DNA of 64,000 bases from JAKOWB01 sp038363005 (GTDB taxonomy: Bacteria; Pseudomonadota; Alphaproteobacteria; Kiloniellales; JACOMY01). Positions within the stretch are counted from its first letter, which is position 1. The number at the start of each line of letters is the position of its first letter. The position numbers were made by a program, and so were the translations under genes. The stretch is from contig JBBQBI010000021.1 in the NCBI GenBank assembly GCA_038363005.1, positions 1-64,000 of the forward strand, written 5' to 3'. Below, piece by piece: positions 35,481 through 44,356 of the stretch. Under the pieces are notes generated by a model. The model did not search any database and was not told the DNA's origin. It saw only the letters and a list, made by a program, of their open reading frames with translations.

Positions 35481-36758
35481 ATGCAGCTTGAGCAAGCGTG
35501 CGACCGAGAAACCACGTCGCGTGTCGTGCTCGGGATCTCCATCCCACGCGCGGGGCATCACTATATGGCGCGGCTGCTGCAGGCCACGCTGGGCGGTCGG
35601 CTGCGCTACTGCAAGTTCTATGGCGTCGCGGGCTGCTGCGGGGCGGTGCCCTGTCGGGCCGCCGCCGCGCCGCTGCTGTTCCAGAAGAACCACGACCTGG
35701 AGCTGACGCTGCGGCGTGATCAGGCGGCGTTCCATCTGGTGCAGTACCGCCATCCGGTGCCGGCCGCCCTGTCGGACCGCGAGCTCTATGCCCGGCATTT
35801 CGGCGATGACCTGGCCGGCGATCCCGTCAGGCTGATGCTCTGGCTGGCCGGCCATGCGATCTGGCTGCGGAAGTTCCTGCGCAAGTGGGTCCTGGATCCG
35901 CCGACGAACGCACTGGTGCTGCCCTATGAACGTCTGGTGGCGGACCCCGCCGGCAGCGTCGGCGCGCTGCTGGAGCGACTGGGCATCGCCTACGCGGGCG
36001 CCGACCTGGCGTTTGCGGTCCAGCGAGAATCGGTCCGCGGCGGGTGGGACGGCCAGCACCCGTTTCAGCCCCGCTCCCTGGCGGGCAGCCGCTACTTCGA
36101 CGCCCGGCTGTTCGGCCTGTTCGAAACGCTGGTCATCGAGCAGCTGCCGGAACTGGCGCTGCGGCGGTGCCTGCCACGGCAGAACGACCCGACGCACCCC
36201 TTCCTGCGCTGCCATCGCGCCCTGCAGCTGATCAGCACCGGCGCCCTGGAGGAGGCGGCCGACTGTCTGGAAAGCTTGCAGCGGGAACTGGGCGCGCATC
36301 CCGCGATCTTGGTCGAACGCGCGCGCCTGGCCGAGCTCGGGGGTGACCAGGCTGCGGCGATGTCTCTGCTGCTGATGGCCGACGGGGGCCAGAGCAGCGA
36401 TCCTAGTCTGTTGCTACGCCGCATAGCGCTGGCCCGCCGCGGCGACGACCTGGCGCTGGCCGAGGCGCTGACACGCCGGCTGATTGGGTCGATGCCGGAC
36501 CACGCCGGTCATCGCGTGCTGCTGGCGCTGGTGCTTTCGGCCAGGGGACAGCGCGCGGCAACCTGCGCGGCGGTCGAGGCTGCGTTGGCGGTGGCGCCGG
36601 CCGAGGCGACGCACTGGTGCTCGCTGGCCGATGCGCTGCTGCGTGTGGGTGAAAACGCGCGGGCCATCGCGTTGGTGCGCACGGCACAGGGCACTTGGCC
36701 GGACGACAGCGTACTGGCTTCGCTCCAGGACCGGGCCAGGGTGCAGGTCGGCGGCTAG
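35481..36758 (+). CDS. Sulfotransferase-like protein with TPR-type C-terminus, paralog 2
   Basis: 425 residues, same design as the gene at 30963. PAPS-loop-like GISIPRAGHHYMARLLQ, the Cys cluster YCKFYGVAGCCGAVPC, LFQKNHDLELTL and YRHPVPAALSDRELY are all conserved. The C-terminal TPR-like part (about 245-425) contains HPAILVERARLAELGGDQAA and HAGHRVLLALVL. The last segment matches paralog 1 (VGHRVLLALVLGEAG). GGGAGG stands before the ATG at 35481. The stop codon overlaps the stop of the convergent giant glycosyltransferase within CTAG (36755-36758). Confidence 0.76.
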   Translation: MQLEQACDRETTSRVVLGISIPRAGHHYMARLLQATLGGRLRYCKFYGVAGCCGAVPCRAAAAPLLFQKNHDLELTLRRDQAAFHLVQYRHPVPAALSDRELYARHFGDDLAGDPVRLMLWLAGHAIWLRKFLRKWVLDPPTNALVLPYERLVADPAGSVGALLERLGIAYAGADLAFAVQRESVRGGWDGQHPFQPRSLAGSRYFDARLFGLFETLVIEQLPELALRRCLPRQNDPTHPFLRCHRALQLISTGALEEAADCLESLQRELGAHPAILVERARLAELGGDQAAAMSLLLMADGGQSSDPSLLLRRIALARRGDDLALAEALTRRLIGSMPDHAGHRVLLALVLSARGQRAATCAAVEAALAVAPAEATHWCSLADALLRVGENARAIALVRTAQGTWPDDSVLASLQDRARVQVGG

Positions 36759-39700
36759 GGAAACAGTTGGCGCAGCCGCTGGGCGACGGCCTCGACCGAC
36801 AACAGCCTGGTGGCGTCCATCTTTGCCTCGGCGGCCCGCGCCTTGGCCGCGGGCGGATCGTCGCGCACCGCGCGCAGCATGGCCGCGGCGGCGTCGAGAT
36901 CAGGATCGCCCCAGACGGTGCCAAGCTGGAAAGGCCCCTCGGCGCGCGTCAACATGACCTCCTGGCAGGGCACCGCGAAGGCATTGTCGGCCGACATGAA
37001 ATCCATGTTGCCGGAATAGGCCGAGGCGACCACCGGCACGCCCAGAAGCATGGCTTCGGCGATGGTGTAGCCGAAACCCTCGGCGCGATGCAGCGACAGG
37101 TAGACATCGCAGGCGCGGATCAAGCCGTCGACCTGGGCCTTGGGCAGGCGCGTGGTGTAGAGGCGATAGTCGATCCCGGCAGCGGTCAGCTTGTCGACCA
37201 CGGCCATTACCGCGGCCTGGTAGCGGGCATGGGCGCCGCCGGAAATCTTCAACGCCAGCACGACATTGCGCTGGCCGGCGAAGGCGCGGACGACGGCCTC
37301 CACGGCGCCCAGCGGATTCTTGCGTTCCAGCGAGGAGGTGGCATCCATCACCATGCCGACGACGAAGGCGTCTTCCGGCAGGTCAAAGTCCTGCCGGCTG
37401 TAGGCCGCAGCGGCGGTGGAATCGACCTCGACCACGCAGGGGATCGCCTCGCAGGGGCGCCCGGTGCCCCTGGCGATGGCTTCGGCGGAGAAGCGCGACA
37501 GGGCGAAGAGGCGATCGAACTTGGCGAGCTTGTCAGCCCAGCCGGGATGGAAGTCGCGCTGCTCCCAAGCCAGGTAGGCGGAAGACTCACGGCCGGCAAA
37601 GAACTGCGCCGGAAAGGTCTTGAACAGGTCGAAATCGATATGCGGGAAGGTGACGAACAGGTTGCGCGGCGCGGCGAAGTCGAAGTCCGGCGTCAGGTCG
37701 TCCAGGGTCAAGGGGCCGTCCATCGTCATGTTGGTCAGCAGCAGCGGCCGCACCTGATAGCCGCGGTGCTGCAGGGCCGACGACAGGCCGCGGGTCAGCG
37801 AGCCGAGGCCGATCGGGCTGCGAAAATGGCCGAACAGGTTGATGTGGTCGGGCGCCGGCCGGAAGGCCTCGGCCAGCGGCGGATTGGCCCGCACCGCCGG
37901 CATCGCCTGGATCGCCGCTAGGCTGGTGTCGAGGTCGCGCGCTTGGCCGGTGGCATCGGTTGCATCGAACTCGGCCAGGATTGCGCGCAGCGCCGCGTCG
38001 CCTGGCATCGCCGGGCGGCGCCAGCGGCCGCGCGCGGTGTCGGCGGGAAGATGCCGCTTCAGCCACCAGGCGCGGTAGCTCTCGCCGCCCGGCGCGCTCA
38101 GCGAATCAGGCAGCACGCGCACCAGCGCCCGCCGCTCGTCTTCGGAACGGCCACGCACCCACCACTCTGCCAGCACCAGCTCGGTGACCGTGACGCCGAT
38201 GTCATAGTGCAGGAAGGGCAGCAGGCTCTTGATCAGCCGGTGGTGGAAGCCGTCGTGGCGCAGGATCTCGCGCAGCAGGTCATGGCGCTGGCAGTAGCCC
38301 AGCACCGCGGCGACCGCGGCCTCGGGGTTCAGGTTGGCGGCGAAGGTGGCGACCTCTGGTGGCAGCAGATACTCCTTGGCCAACCGGTCGCGCGCCCAGG
38401 TGCTGAAGGCGCCCCGGTTGCTGCCCAGGGGATCGGGGAAGTGGCGCTGCAGATCCGCCCTGGTCTGATAGATCCGGCGCAGGCAGACGGCTGGATCGTA
38501 AGCCGGCAGGCGATAGTTGCTGCCGGTGATCGTCTTGGCCAGCAGGGCGTCGCCCTGGGCGTCCAGCCGCTGCAGCAACCCGCAACGGTCATGCATCAGG
38601 GCGTCGCGCGCGGTGTCGACCGTCAAGGTTGGACAGCGGGCAGCGACCTGGCGGGCCAGCGAGTCGAGCCGCGCCACCTCGAAGGCGAAGGGACAGTAAT
38701 GGTCGTAGAGCGCCGCCAGCTCGTATTCCTTGTGTAGATGCTCGTCGACCCAGTGGAAGAAGCCGTGCGGAAAGATGTCCGGCGCGCCGCAGATGGTCAT
38801 CAGGTCGGGGCGCTGGCCAAGCAGGCGATCTAGATAGCCTGGCACCGCGCGCACCTCGCCGCAGTCGTGGTTCAATTGGCGCAGCACGCCGGGTCCGTCG
38901 CGCTCCCAATCGGTCATGCTGACCGCGTGGTGAACCTCCATGCGGCGCAGCTCCTCGCGTACCCGCGGCGGCAGGACGTCGCCGGCGAGCGTGCCGAAAC
39001 GATAGGGCTGCTCGGCGTAGTCGGCGGCACCATTGGCTGCCAGGCGCCCGGCATAGAAGTTGCAAAGGCCGAAGAGATTGACGTTGGTCCCGGCCCGATG
39101 GCGCCGGTCGTAGCGCGACAGCTCGCCATTCTTCCAGTCGAAGCCGCTGAAGTGGAAGCAGACGATGGGTTCGCCCGCCAGGGTCCAGCGATCGGCCGGT
39201 CCGCCATCCAGTGCCGCCCAGCGCAGCGGTCGCTCGTGCAAGTTCCAGTAGGCCACGTTGTAGCGCGGGTCGAGGAAAGCCACGGTTCCGGCGAGGAATG
39301 AGAAGACCCAGTTGAAGGCCTGCTGTTCGGACTGGCCGCTGAACTCCGGCAGGAAGGCGCCGGGTGCTGTAATCAGCTCGCCCCAGGTCGCCAGGAAGTG
39401 CCGCACAGCGGTGGTGTCGCGCAGCCGAAACAGCCCGGCGTTCATCATGCCGGCAGTGGCGATGTGTCCCATGGCCGGAAAGACCATCCGGTCCGGCCGG
39501 TGGAAGGGGCTGAGCAGGTGGGGCGTGGTGACCAGCTCGGCGTCAGGCCGGAAGGCACGCAGGGCTGTCGGGTCGTTGAAGAAATGGAAGTCCGAATCGC
39601 AATAGTAGACCTGCTCGTGCCCCTGTTGCAGCAGGGCCAGCATCAGGAAAGGCTTCACCACGCAGCAGAGGTCGGCCGGGGTGAACTTCAGCGCCAGCCA

Positions 39701-39919
39701 GGCGAAGTCCGGCAGGCCAAGGTCTTCGACCGGCAGGAAATGGCAATCGGCGATGTCTTCGAACCCTGGACGCGGTCGGTCGGACTGATCGACCAGGGCA
39801 ATGTAGATCGTCGGCTGTTCACCCCAGGTCGCCCGAATGCTGCGCGCCAGGTTCAACGCTGTATGCAGGTGATTGTAGGTGACGACCGTCCCTAAAGCCG
39901 GACGGAGAGTCGATAACAC
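36755..39919 (-). CDS. Giant two-domain glycosyltransferase, paralog C
   Basis: 1054 residues from a GTG at 39919 with GGGGGAAA 6 nt upstream; an in-frame GTG at 39958 would add 13 residues. The N-terminal domain (LRPALGTVVTYNHLHTALNL) has D108-S-D110 in YYCDSDFHFF and the shared NVAYWNLHERPLRWAALDGG block. The helical middle has two clear motif copies, QRPDLMTI and RADLQRHFPDPLG. The GT4-like domain (about 692-1054) starts INLFGHFRSPIGLGSL, with E947-x7-E in EGFGYTIAEAM and SGNMDFMSADN. It is convergent with the second sulfotransferase-TPR gene and divergent from the GMC oxidoreductase. Confidence 0.87.
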   Translation of the reverse strand: MLSTLRPALGTVVTYNHLHTALNLARSIRATWGEQPTIYIALVDQSDRPRPGFEDIADCHFLPVEDLGLPDFAWLALKFTPADLCCVVKPFLMLALLQQGHEQVYYCDSDFHFFNDPTALRAFRPDAELVTTPHLLSPFHRPDRMVFPAMGHIATAGMMNAGLFRLRDTTAVRHFLATWGELITAPGAFLPEFSGQSEQQAFNWVFSFLAGTVAFLDPRYNVAYWNLHERPLRWAALDGGPADRWTLAGEPIVCFHFSGFDWKNGELSRYDRRHRAGTNVNLFGLCNFYAGRLAANGAADYAEQPYRFGTLAGDVLPPRVREELRRMEVHHAVSMTDWERDGPGVLRQLNHDCGEVRAVPGYLDRLLGQRPDLMTICGAPDIFPHGFFHWVDEHLHKEYELAALYDHYCPFAFEVARLDSLARQVAARCPTLTVDTARDALMHDRCGLLQRLDAQGDALLAKTITGSNYRLPAYDPAVCLRRIYQTRADLQRHFPDPLGSNRGAFSTWARDRLAKEYLLPPEVATFAANLNPEAAVAAVLGYCQRHDLLREILRHDGFHHRLIKSLLPFLHYDIGVTVTELVLAEWWVRGRSEDERRALVRVLPDSLSAPGGESYRAWWLKRHLPADTARGRWRRPAMPGDAALRAILAEFDATDATGQARDLDTSLAAIQAMPAVRANPPLAEAFRPAPDHINLFGHFRSPIGLGSLTRGLSSALQHRGYQVRPLLLTNMTMDGPLTLDDLTPDFDFAAPRNLFVTFPHIDFDLFKTFPAQFFAGRESSAYLAWEQRDFHPGWADKLAKFDRLFALSRFSAEAIARGTGRPCEAIPCVVEVDSTAAAAYSRQDFDLPEDAFVVGMVMDATSSLERKNPLGAVEAVVRAFAGQRNVVLALKISGGAHARYQAAVMAVVDKLTAAGIDYRLYTTRLPKAQVDGLIRACDVYLSLHRAEGFGYTIAEAMLLGVPVVASAYSGNMDFMSADNAFAVPCQEVMLTRAEGPFQLGTVWGDPDLDAAAAMLRAVRDDPPAAKARAAEAKMDATRLLSVEAVAQRLRQLFP

Positions 39920-40101
39920 GCGTGTTTCCCCCGCCGGAAGCAGTTGCCCTGGTTGCACCGCGTCTAACTAGCAGTCACCTGTGATCCGGGGCCAAGTTTA
40001 AAATGGTAATGACGTCGACTGTTTTCGTCTTGGCCGCATTGACGCCCTGCGCAGGGCCGGTCTAGCTAACCGCCGGGAGAGCGCAGGCAGGGAGCGACCG
40101 C

Positions 40102-41727
40102 GTGGCACCGCAATCGCAGGATCTTGGGCAGGCCGCCTTCGACTACGTCGTGGTCGGCGCCGGCTCTGCCGGCGCGGTGCTGGCCAATCGGCTGAGCGCC
40201 GACGGGCGGCACAGCGTTCTGGTGCTGGAAGCCGGCGGCAAGGACGACTGGATCTGGTTCCATATCCCGGTCGGCTATCTCTATGCCATGGGCAATCCGC
40301 GCGCCGACTGGTGTTTCAAGACCGAAGCGGAAGCCGGGCTCAATGGCCGCCAGCTGAACTATCCGCGCGGCAAGGTAATCGGCGGCTGTTCGGCCATCAA
40401 CGGCATGATCTACATGCGCGGCCAGGCGGCTGACTACGACCATTGGCGCCAGCTCGGCAACCCCGGCTGGGGTTGGCAGGACGTGCTGCCTTACTTCAAG
40501 CGGTCAGAGGATCGGGTGCGCGGCGGCGACGAGCTGCACGGGCAGGGGGGCGAGTGGCGCGTCGAGGGTATGCGCCTGACCTGGAAGATCCTGGACCTGT
40601 TCCGCGAGGCGGCGGCCGAGCAGGGGATACCCAAGGTCGAGGACTTCAACCGCGGCAGCAACGAGGGCTGCGGCTATTTCGAGGTGAACCAGCGGCGCGG
40701 CGTGCGCTGGTCGACCGCCAAGGGCTTCCTGAAGCCGGCGCTGAGCCGCCGCAACCTGACGCTCTGGACCCACGCCCAGGCACTGCGCCTGACGCTGGAG
40801 GGCAAACGGGTCACCGGCCTGGTGGTGCGCCACCAGGGCCGCGATGTCACGGTCACCGCCAACCGCGAGGTCATTCTCTCGGCCGGCGCCGTCAACTCGC
40901 CGCACCTGCTGCAGCTGTCGGGCATTGGCGATCCGGCGGTGCTGCGCGACAACGGCGTGCAGCCGCTGCACGCGCTGTCCGGCGTGGGCGAAAACTTGCA
41001 GGACCACCTGCAGCTGCGCCTGATCTTCAAGGTGCAGGGCGTCAAGACTTTGAACGCCACCGCCAATTCGCTGTTCGGCAAGGCCGGTATGGCGGCGCAG
41101 TACGCGCTGATGAAGCGCGGGCCCATGACCATGGCGCCCTCGCAGCTTGGCGCCTTTACCCGCTCCAGCCCGGAATTCGAGATGCCGAACCTGGAGTATC
41201 ACGTGCAGCCGCTGAGCCTGGAGAAGTTCGGCGAGCCGCTGCACCCCTTTCCGGCCTTCACCGCGTCGGTCTGCAACCTGCGGCCGGAAAGCCGCGGCCA
41301 CGTACGCCTGAAGGGGCCCGACCCACTGGCGGCGCCGGCGATCCGGCCGAACTACCTGTCGGCCGAACGTGACCGCCAGGTGGCAGTCGACTCCATCAAG
41401 CTGACCCGCCGCATCGTGCTTGAGAGCAAGGCCTTCGCGCCGCACGCGCCGGAGGAGTACAAGCCCGGCCCGCAGGTGGCGAGCGATGCCGAACTGGCGC
41501 AGGCCGCCGGCGACATCGGCACCACCATCTTCCATCCGGTCAGCACCTGCCGCATGGGCGAGGGACCGCAGGCCGTGGTCGACGCGCGGCTGCGCGTGCA
41601 TGGCCTGGAAGGCCTGCGCGTGGTCGACGCCTCGGTCATGCCGACCATCACGTCAGGCAACACCAACGCGCCCACCATCATGATCGCCGAGAAGGCGAGC
41701 GAGATGATCCTGCAGGATGCGGGGTAG
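40102..41727 (+). CDS. GMC-family oxidoreductase (choline dehydrogenase-like)
   Basis: 541 residues, FAD-dependent. The Rossmann motif is DYVVVGAGSAGAVLANRL. GMC signature 1 lies near GKVIGGCSAINGMIYMRGQ and signature 2 in ILSAGAVNSPHLLQLSGIGD. The C-terminus has the catalytic His/Asn region FHPVSTCRMG and TSGNTNAPTIMIAEKA. It oxidises an alcohol to an aldehyde. Choline is one possibility given the sarcosine-oxidase and carnitine-like genes in the window, but GMC substrates cannot be read from sequence. It starts with GTG at 40102 after GGGAGC. Confidence 0.9.
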   Translation: MAPQSQDLGQAAFDYVVVGAGSAGAVLANRLSADGRHSVLVLEAGGKDDWIWFHIPVGYLYAMGNPRADWCFKTEAEAGLNGRQLNYPRGKVIGGCSAINGMIYMRGQAADYDHWRQLGNPGWGWQDVLPYFKRSEDRVRGGDELHGQGGEWRVEGMRLTWKILDLFREAAAEQGIPKVEDFNRGSNEGCGYFEVNQRRGVRWSTAKGFLKPALSRRNLTLWTHAQALRLTLEGKRVTGLVVRHQGRDVTVTANREVILSAGAVNSPHLLQLSGIGDPAVLRDNGVQPLHALSGVGENLQDHLQLRLIFKVQGVKTLNATANSLFGKAGMAAQYALMKRGPMTMAPSQLGAFTRSSPEFEMPNLEYHVQPLSLEKFGEPLHPFPAFTASVCNLRPESRGHVRLKGPDPLAAPAIRPNYLSAERDRQVAVDSIKLTRRIVLESKAFAPHAPEEYKPGPQVASDAELAQAAGDIGTTIFHPVSTCRMGEGPQAVVDARLRVHGLEGLRVVDASVMPTITSGNTNAPTIMIAEKASEMILQDAG

Positions 41728-41747
41728 CCTTTTCCGCCGCGCGGCGA

Positions 41748-42386
41748 CTACAGCCCGCCGCCGCAGCCGTCGCAGAACTGCGGGTCCATGATGCTGGCCC
41801 AGACGTCGGTGTAGTGGTCGAGCGTCGGCCAGCTGATGGCGAAGAACTTCGGAACGCTGCGCGTCACGCCGGAGCAGTCGCAGGACGCCTTGTCGTACTG
41901 GCCTGCTCCCTTAGTCGTGCAGTAGGTGTAGCTGCTGGAAACGTAGGGGTCGTAGCCGCCGCAATAGGTCTTGATAAACTGGTGCAGCGCATCACTGTTC
42001 GTCGTGGTGTCGTTGGAGATGCCGCAGTCCTTGGCATCGCCCCGTTTGCCGCAGACCGGGAAGGCGCTGTACTGGACGTCTGATTCGTCCTGCTTGAAGA
42101 ACCACCAGTCGGCGGACGACAGCAGCGCGATGTTCCGGCCGGCCCGCTCGCTGCAGGCGCCGCCGCCGGAGAGCTTCGTATCGGTCTGGTAGGGCACGGC
42201 ATCCGGCTTGATCCAGAGGTTGAGGCCATAGCCGAAGACCTGGTCCGGCGTGTACCAGTTGATCGTCAGGGTGAAGCCGGACTTGTTCCAAATGCACTGT
42301 TTGGCCTCTGCCGGGGTGCCGGCGAAGGCCACCAGTCCGAGGCCCAGAAGCGCGCACCAGACAACCCGTTTCACCAAGCTTCTCAT
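41748..42386 (-). CDS. Secreted cysteine-rich protein, unknown function
   Basis: 212 residues from the ATG at 42386, with TAGGAG 8 nt upstream (an in-frame GTG lies three codons earlier). The first 28 or so residues form a signal peptide ending PAEAK. The mature protein has about eleven Cys (for example QCIWNK, CGKRGDAKDCG, CDCSG and a C-terminal CDGCGGGL) plus many Trp and Tyr, suggesting a disulfide-rich extracytoplasmic protein. I do not recognise a family. It is convergent with the GMC gene and oriented like the GntR gene upstream, separated by about 130 nt. Confidence 0.7.
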   Translation of the reverse strand: MRSLVKRVVWCALLGLGLVAFAGTPAEAKQCIWNKSGFTLTINWYTPDQVFGYGLNLWIKPDAVPYQTDTKLSGGGACSERAGRNIALLSSADWWFFKQDESDVQYSAFPVCGKRGDAKDCGISNDTTTNSDALHQFIKTYCGGYDPYVSSSYTYCTTKGAGQYDKASCDCSGVTRSVPKFFAISWPTLDHYTDVWASIMDPQFCDGCGGGL

Positions 42387-42517
42387 CGACGGCACTCCTA
42401 CGAGCTTGGCCCACGGCTTCTTGTCGAGATGGCAGCATAGCCGATCAGGGCCGGTGGTGGCGCAGCCTTTCCGTAACGCGACCCATCATTCCGCCGGCGG
42501 GCCGGTCGGGAAGCCGC

Positions 42518-43261
42518 CTACTCCAGCCCCAACAGGCTGTCGCGCACGCGTAACAGGTGCTTGGACAGCAGCTTCCTGGCCGCCTCGGGGTCGCGGTCCT
42601 TGATCGCCTGGACCATGGCGCCATGCTCGCGGTCGTAGGTCAGGCGCAATTCGGGCGTCACGCTGCGCTTCTTCAGGCGGTACCACTCGGGCTCGTTGCG
42701 CACCTGATTGATGGCCTCGCACCAGGCCGACATGATCTGGTTCTTGGCGGCGCGGAAGATCGCCAGGTGGAGCTGCGCGTCCCAGTGCTCGAACTCGGCC
42801 AGGCCCTTGGCCGCCACCGAGCTGCGCAGCGCCTGGTCGATCTGCTGCAGCTCCTCGGCCGAGGCGCGGTTGGCCGCCAGGGCGGCGACCTGCGGCTCGA
42901 TGATCAGCCGCACCTCCATCAGGTCGGCCGGCGAGGCGCCCTTGAGGCGCAGTGCGAAGTCCGGCCCCAGGCTGCTCGGCAGCGTTGCGTTGCCGACCGA
43001 GGCGCCGTTGCCACCGCCCGTTGACGTGGGCTCCGGCAGGCCGCGTACGAAGGTGCCGCGGCCGACGTGGCGCTCCAGCAGGCCATCGTCCTCCAGGTCC
43101 TTCAACACGCGGCGCAGGGTGTTGCGAGCCAGGCCGTACTGTTCGGCCAGGCTGCGTTCCGGCGGCACCTGGCTGCCGACCGGCCAGGCGCCGGTGGCGA
43201 TCTGCTGCTTCAAGGCGGTGGCAACCTGCTGCAACCGCCCCGCCTGACCCATGGCACCCAT
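42518..43261 (-). CDS. GntR family regulator with FCD domain
   Basis: 247 residues. N-terminal winged helix: VATALKQQIATGAWPVGSQV, PPERSLAEQYGLARNTLRR, GLLERHVGRGTFV (about 8-75). C-terminal FCD domain with LMEVRLIIEPQVAALAA and metal-binding His candidates in HWDAQLHLAIFRAA and DREHGAMVQAI. It is divergent from the long hydrolase and transporter operon starting at 43445, whose expression it probably controls. The start may be the ATG at 43261 or the one at 43252. Confidence 0.9.
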   Translation of the reverse strand: MGAMGQAGRLQQVATALKQQIATGAWPVGSQVPPERSLAEQYGLARNTLRRVLKDLEDDGLLERHVGRGTFVRGLPEPTSTGGGNGASVGNATLPSSLGPDFALRLKGASPADLMEVRLIIEPQVAALAANRASAEELQQIDQALRSSVAAKGLAEFEHWDAQLHLAIFRAAKNQIMSAWCEAINQVRNEPEWYRLKKRSVTPELRLTYDREHGAMVQAIKDRDPEAARKLLSKHLLRVRDSLLGLE

Positions 43262-43286
43262 CGTTCGTCCTTTGGCTCAAAGTATG

Positions 43287-43409
43287 TGAACCAATATTGA
43301 ACCACGCGCGAGGCCGGGGCAAGCCTATTGTCCAATCAGCTCTCGCAGACTTGACTCCAACAATCAGAGAATGCCAGAGTCCATAAATGAACCAATGGTT
43401 TAACATTGG
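43287..43409. promoter_or_regulatory. Candidate GntR operators in the divergent promoter
   Basis: TGAACCAAT occurs at 43287-43295 and again at 43388-43396, 101 bp apart. The first copy is followed by a direct TGAACCA (43298-43304). The second is part of CCAATG-N6-CATTGG (43392-43397 and 43404-43409), a perfect inverted repeat, and also of TGAACCA/TGGTTTA. The region is AT-rich and lies between the GntR gene and the operon it faces. Confidence 0.5.
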
Positions 43410-43444
43410 CTTAAAAAGACGAAGCGAGCGGGAGGTCAGGTCGG

Positions 43445-44356
43445 GTGCGACTGGTCCATTTTGAGCGCGATGGCGTTGCCGGCGTCGGACTGCTGGAGGC
43501 CGATGGCCGCGTCCGGCCCTATGCGCTGGACGCTGTCGCCGCCGGCCAGGGCGTCATGGCGCTGGTCCAGGCGCACGTCGACGGCCGACCGCTGGCCCTC
43601 GCCGACGTGACCCTGGCGCTCCAGGACCTGCGCCTCAAGGCGCCCTTTCCCAGGCCGCGCCGCAACATCTTCTGTGTCGGCAAGAACTACCACGAGCACG
43701 CGCGGGAGTTCGCCCGCTCCGGCTTCGATTCCTCGGCCGCGCAGGGCGACGTGCCGCGGGCGCCGATCATCTTCTCCAAGGTGCCAGAGTGCGTGACCGG
43801 GCCGGGCGATCCGATCCTGCTCGACCCGGCGATTTCCGCTGCCGTCGACTACGAGGCCGAGCTTCTGGTGGTTATCGGCCGCGGCGGCCGGGGCATTCGC
43901 CGGGCCGACGCGCTGGACCACGTCTGGGGCTACAGCATCGTCAACGACGTCACGGCGCGCGACCTGCAGGGTCTGCACAGCCAATGGTTGATCGGCAAGT
44001 CGCAGGACAGCTTCTGCCCCATGGGGCCGGTGGCGGTGACCGCCGAGGAACTCGACCTCGCCGATACCGAGGTGCGCTGCTGGGTGAATGGCGAGCTGCG
44101 GCAGAACGCCAACACCCGCGACCTGATCTTCGACGTGCCGACCTTGATCGAGACGCTGTCGGCCGGCATCACCCTGTTGCCCGGCGACCTGATCGCCACC
44201 GGCACGCCGGCCGGTGTCGGCATCGGCTTCAAGCCGCCCAAGTACCTGGCATCGGGCGACCGCGTGACCATCGAGATCGGCGGCATCGGCGTGCTGGAGA
44301 ACCGCGTGGTGCTGCGCGACGCGACGGCCAGCCCCAACCTTCAGGGGGCGGCATGA
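43445..44356 (+). CDS. Fumarylacetoacetate hydrolase family protein
   Basis: 303 residues. Family signs are FCVGKNYHEHAREF, the metal-binding acidic cluster VDYEAELLVVIGRG, SIVNDVTARDLQ and GDLIATGTPAGVG. The family includes C-C bond hydrolases and decarboxylases such as acylpyruvase and 2-hydroxyhepta-2,4-diene-1,7-dioate isomerase; this length and layout fit that group better than true fumarylacetoacetase. It starts with GTG at 43445 after GGGAGG. It is first in the operon, and its stop overlaps the next gene (ATGA). Confidence 0.9.
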   Translation: MRLVHFERDGVAGVGLLEADGRVRPYALDAVAAGQGVMALVQAHVDGRPLALADVTLALQDLRLKAPFPRPRRNIFCVGKNYHEHAREFARSGFDSSAAQGDVPRAPIIFSKVPECVTGPGDPILLDPAISAAVDYEAELLVVIGRGGRGIRRADALDHVWGYSIVNDVTARDLQGLHSQWLIGKSQDSFCPMGPVAVTAEELDLADTEVRCWVNGELRQNANTRDLIFDVPTLIETLSAGITLLPGDLIATGTPAGVGIGFKPPKYLASGDRVTIEIGGIGVLENRVVLRDATASPNLQGAA

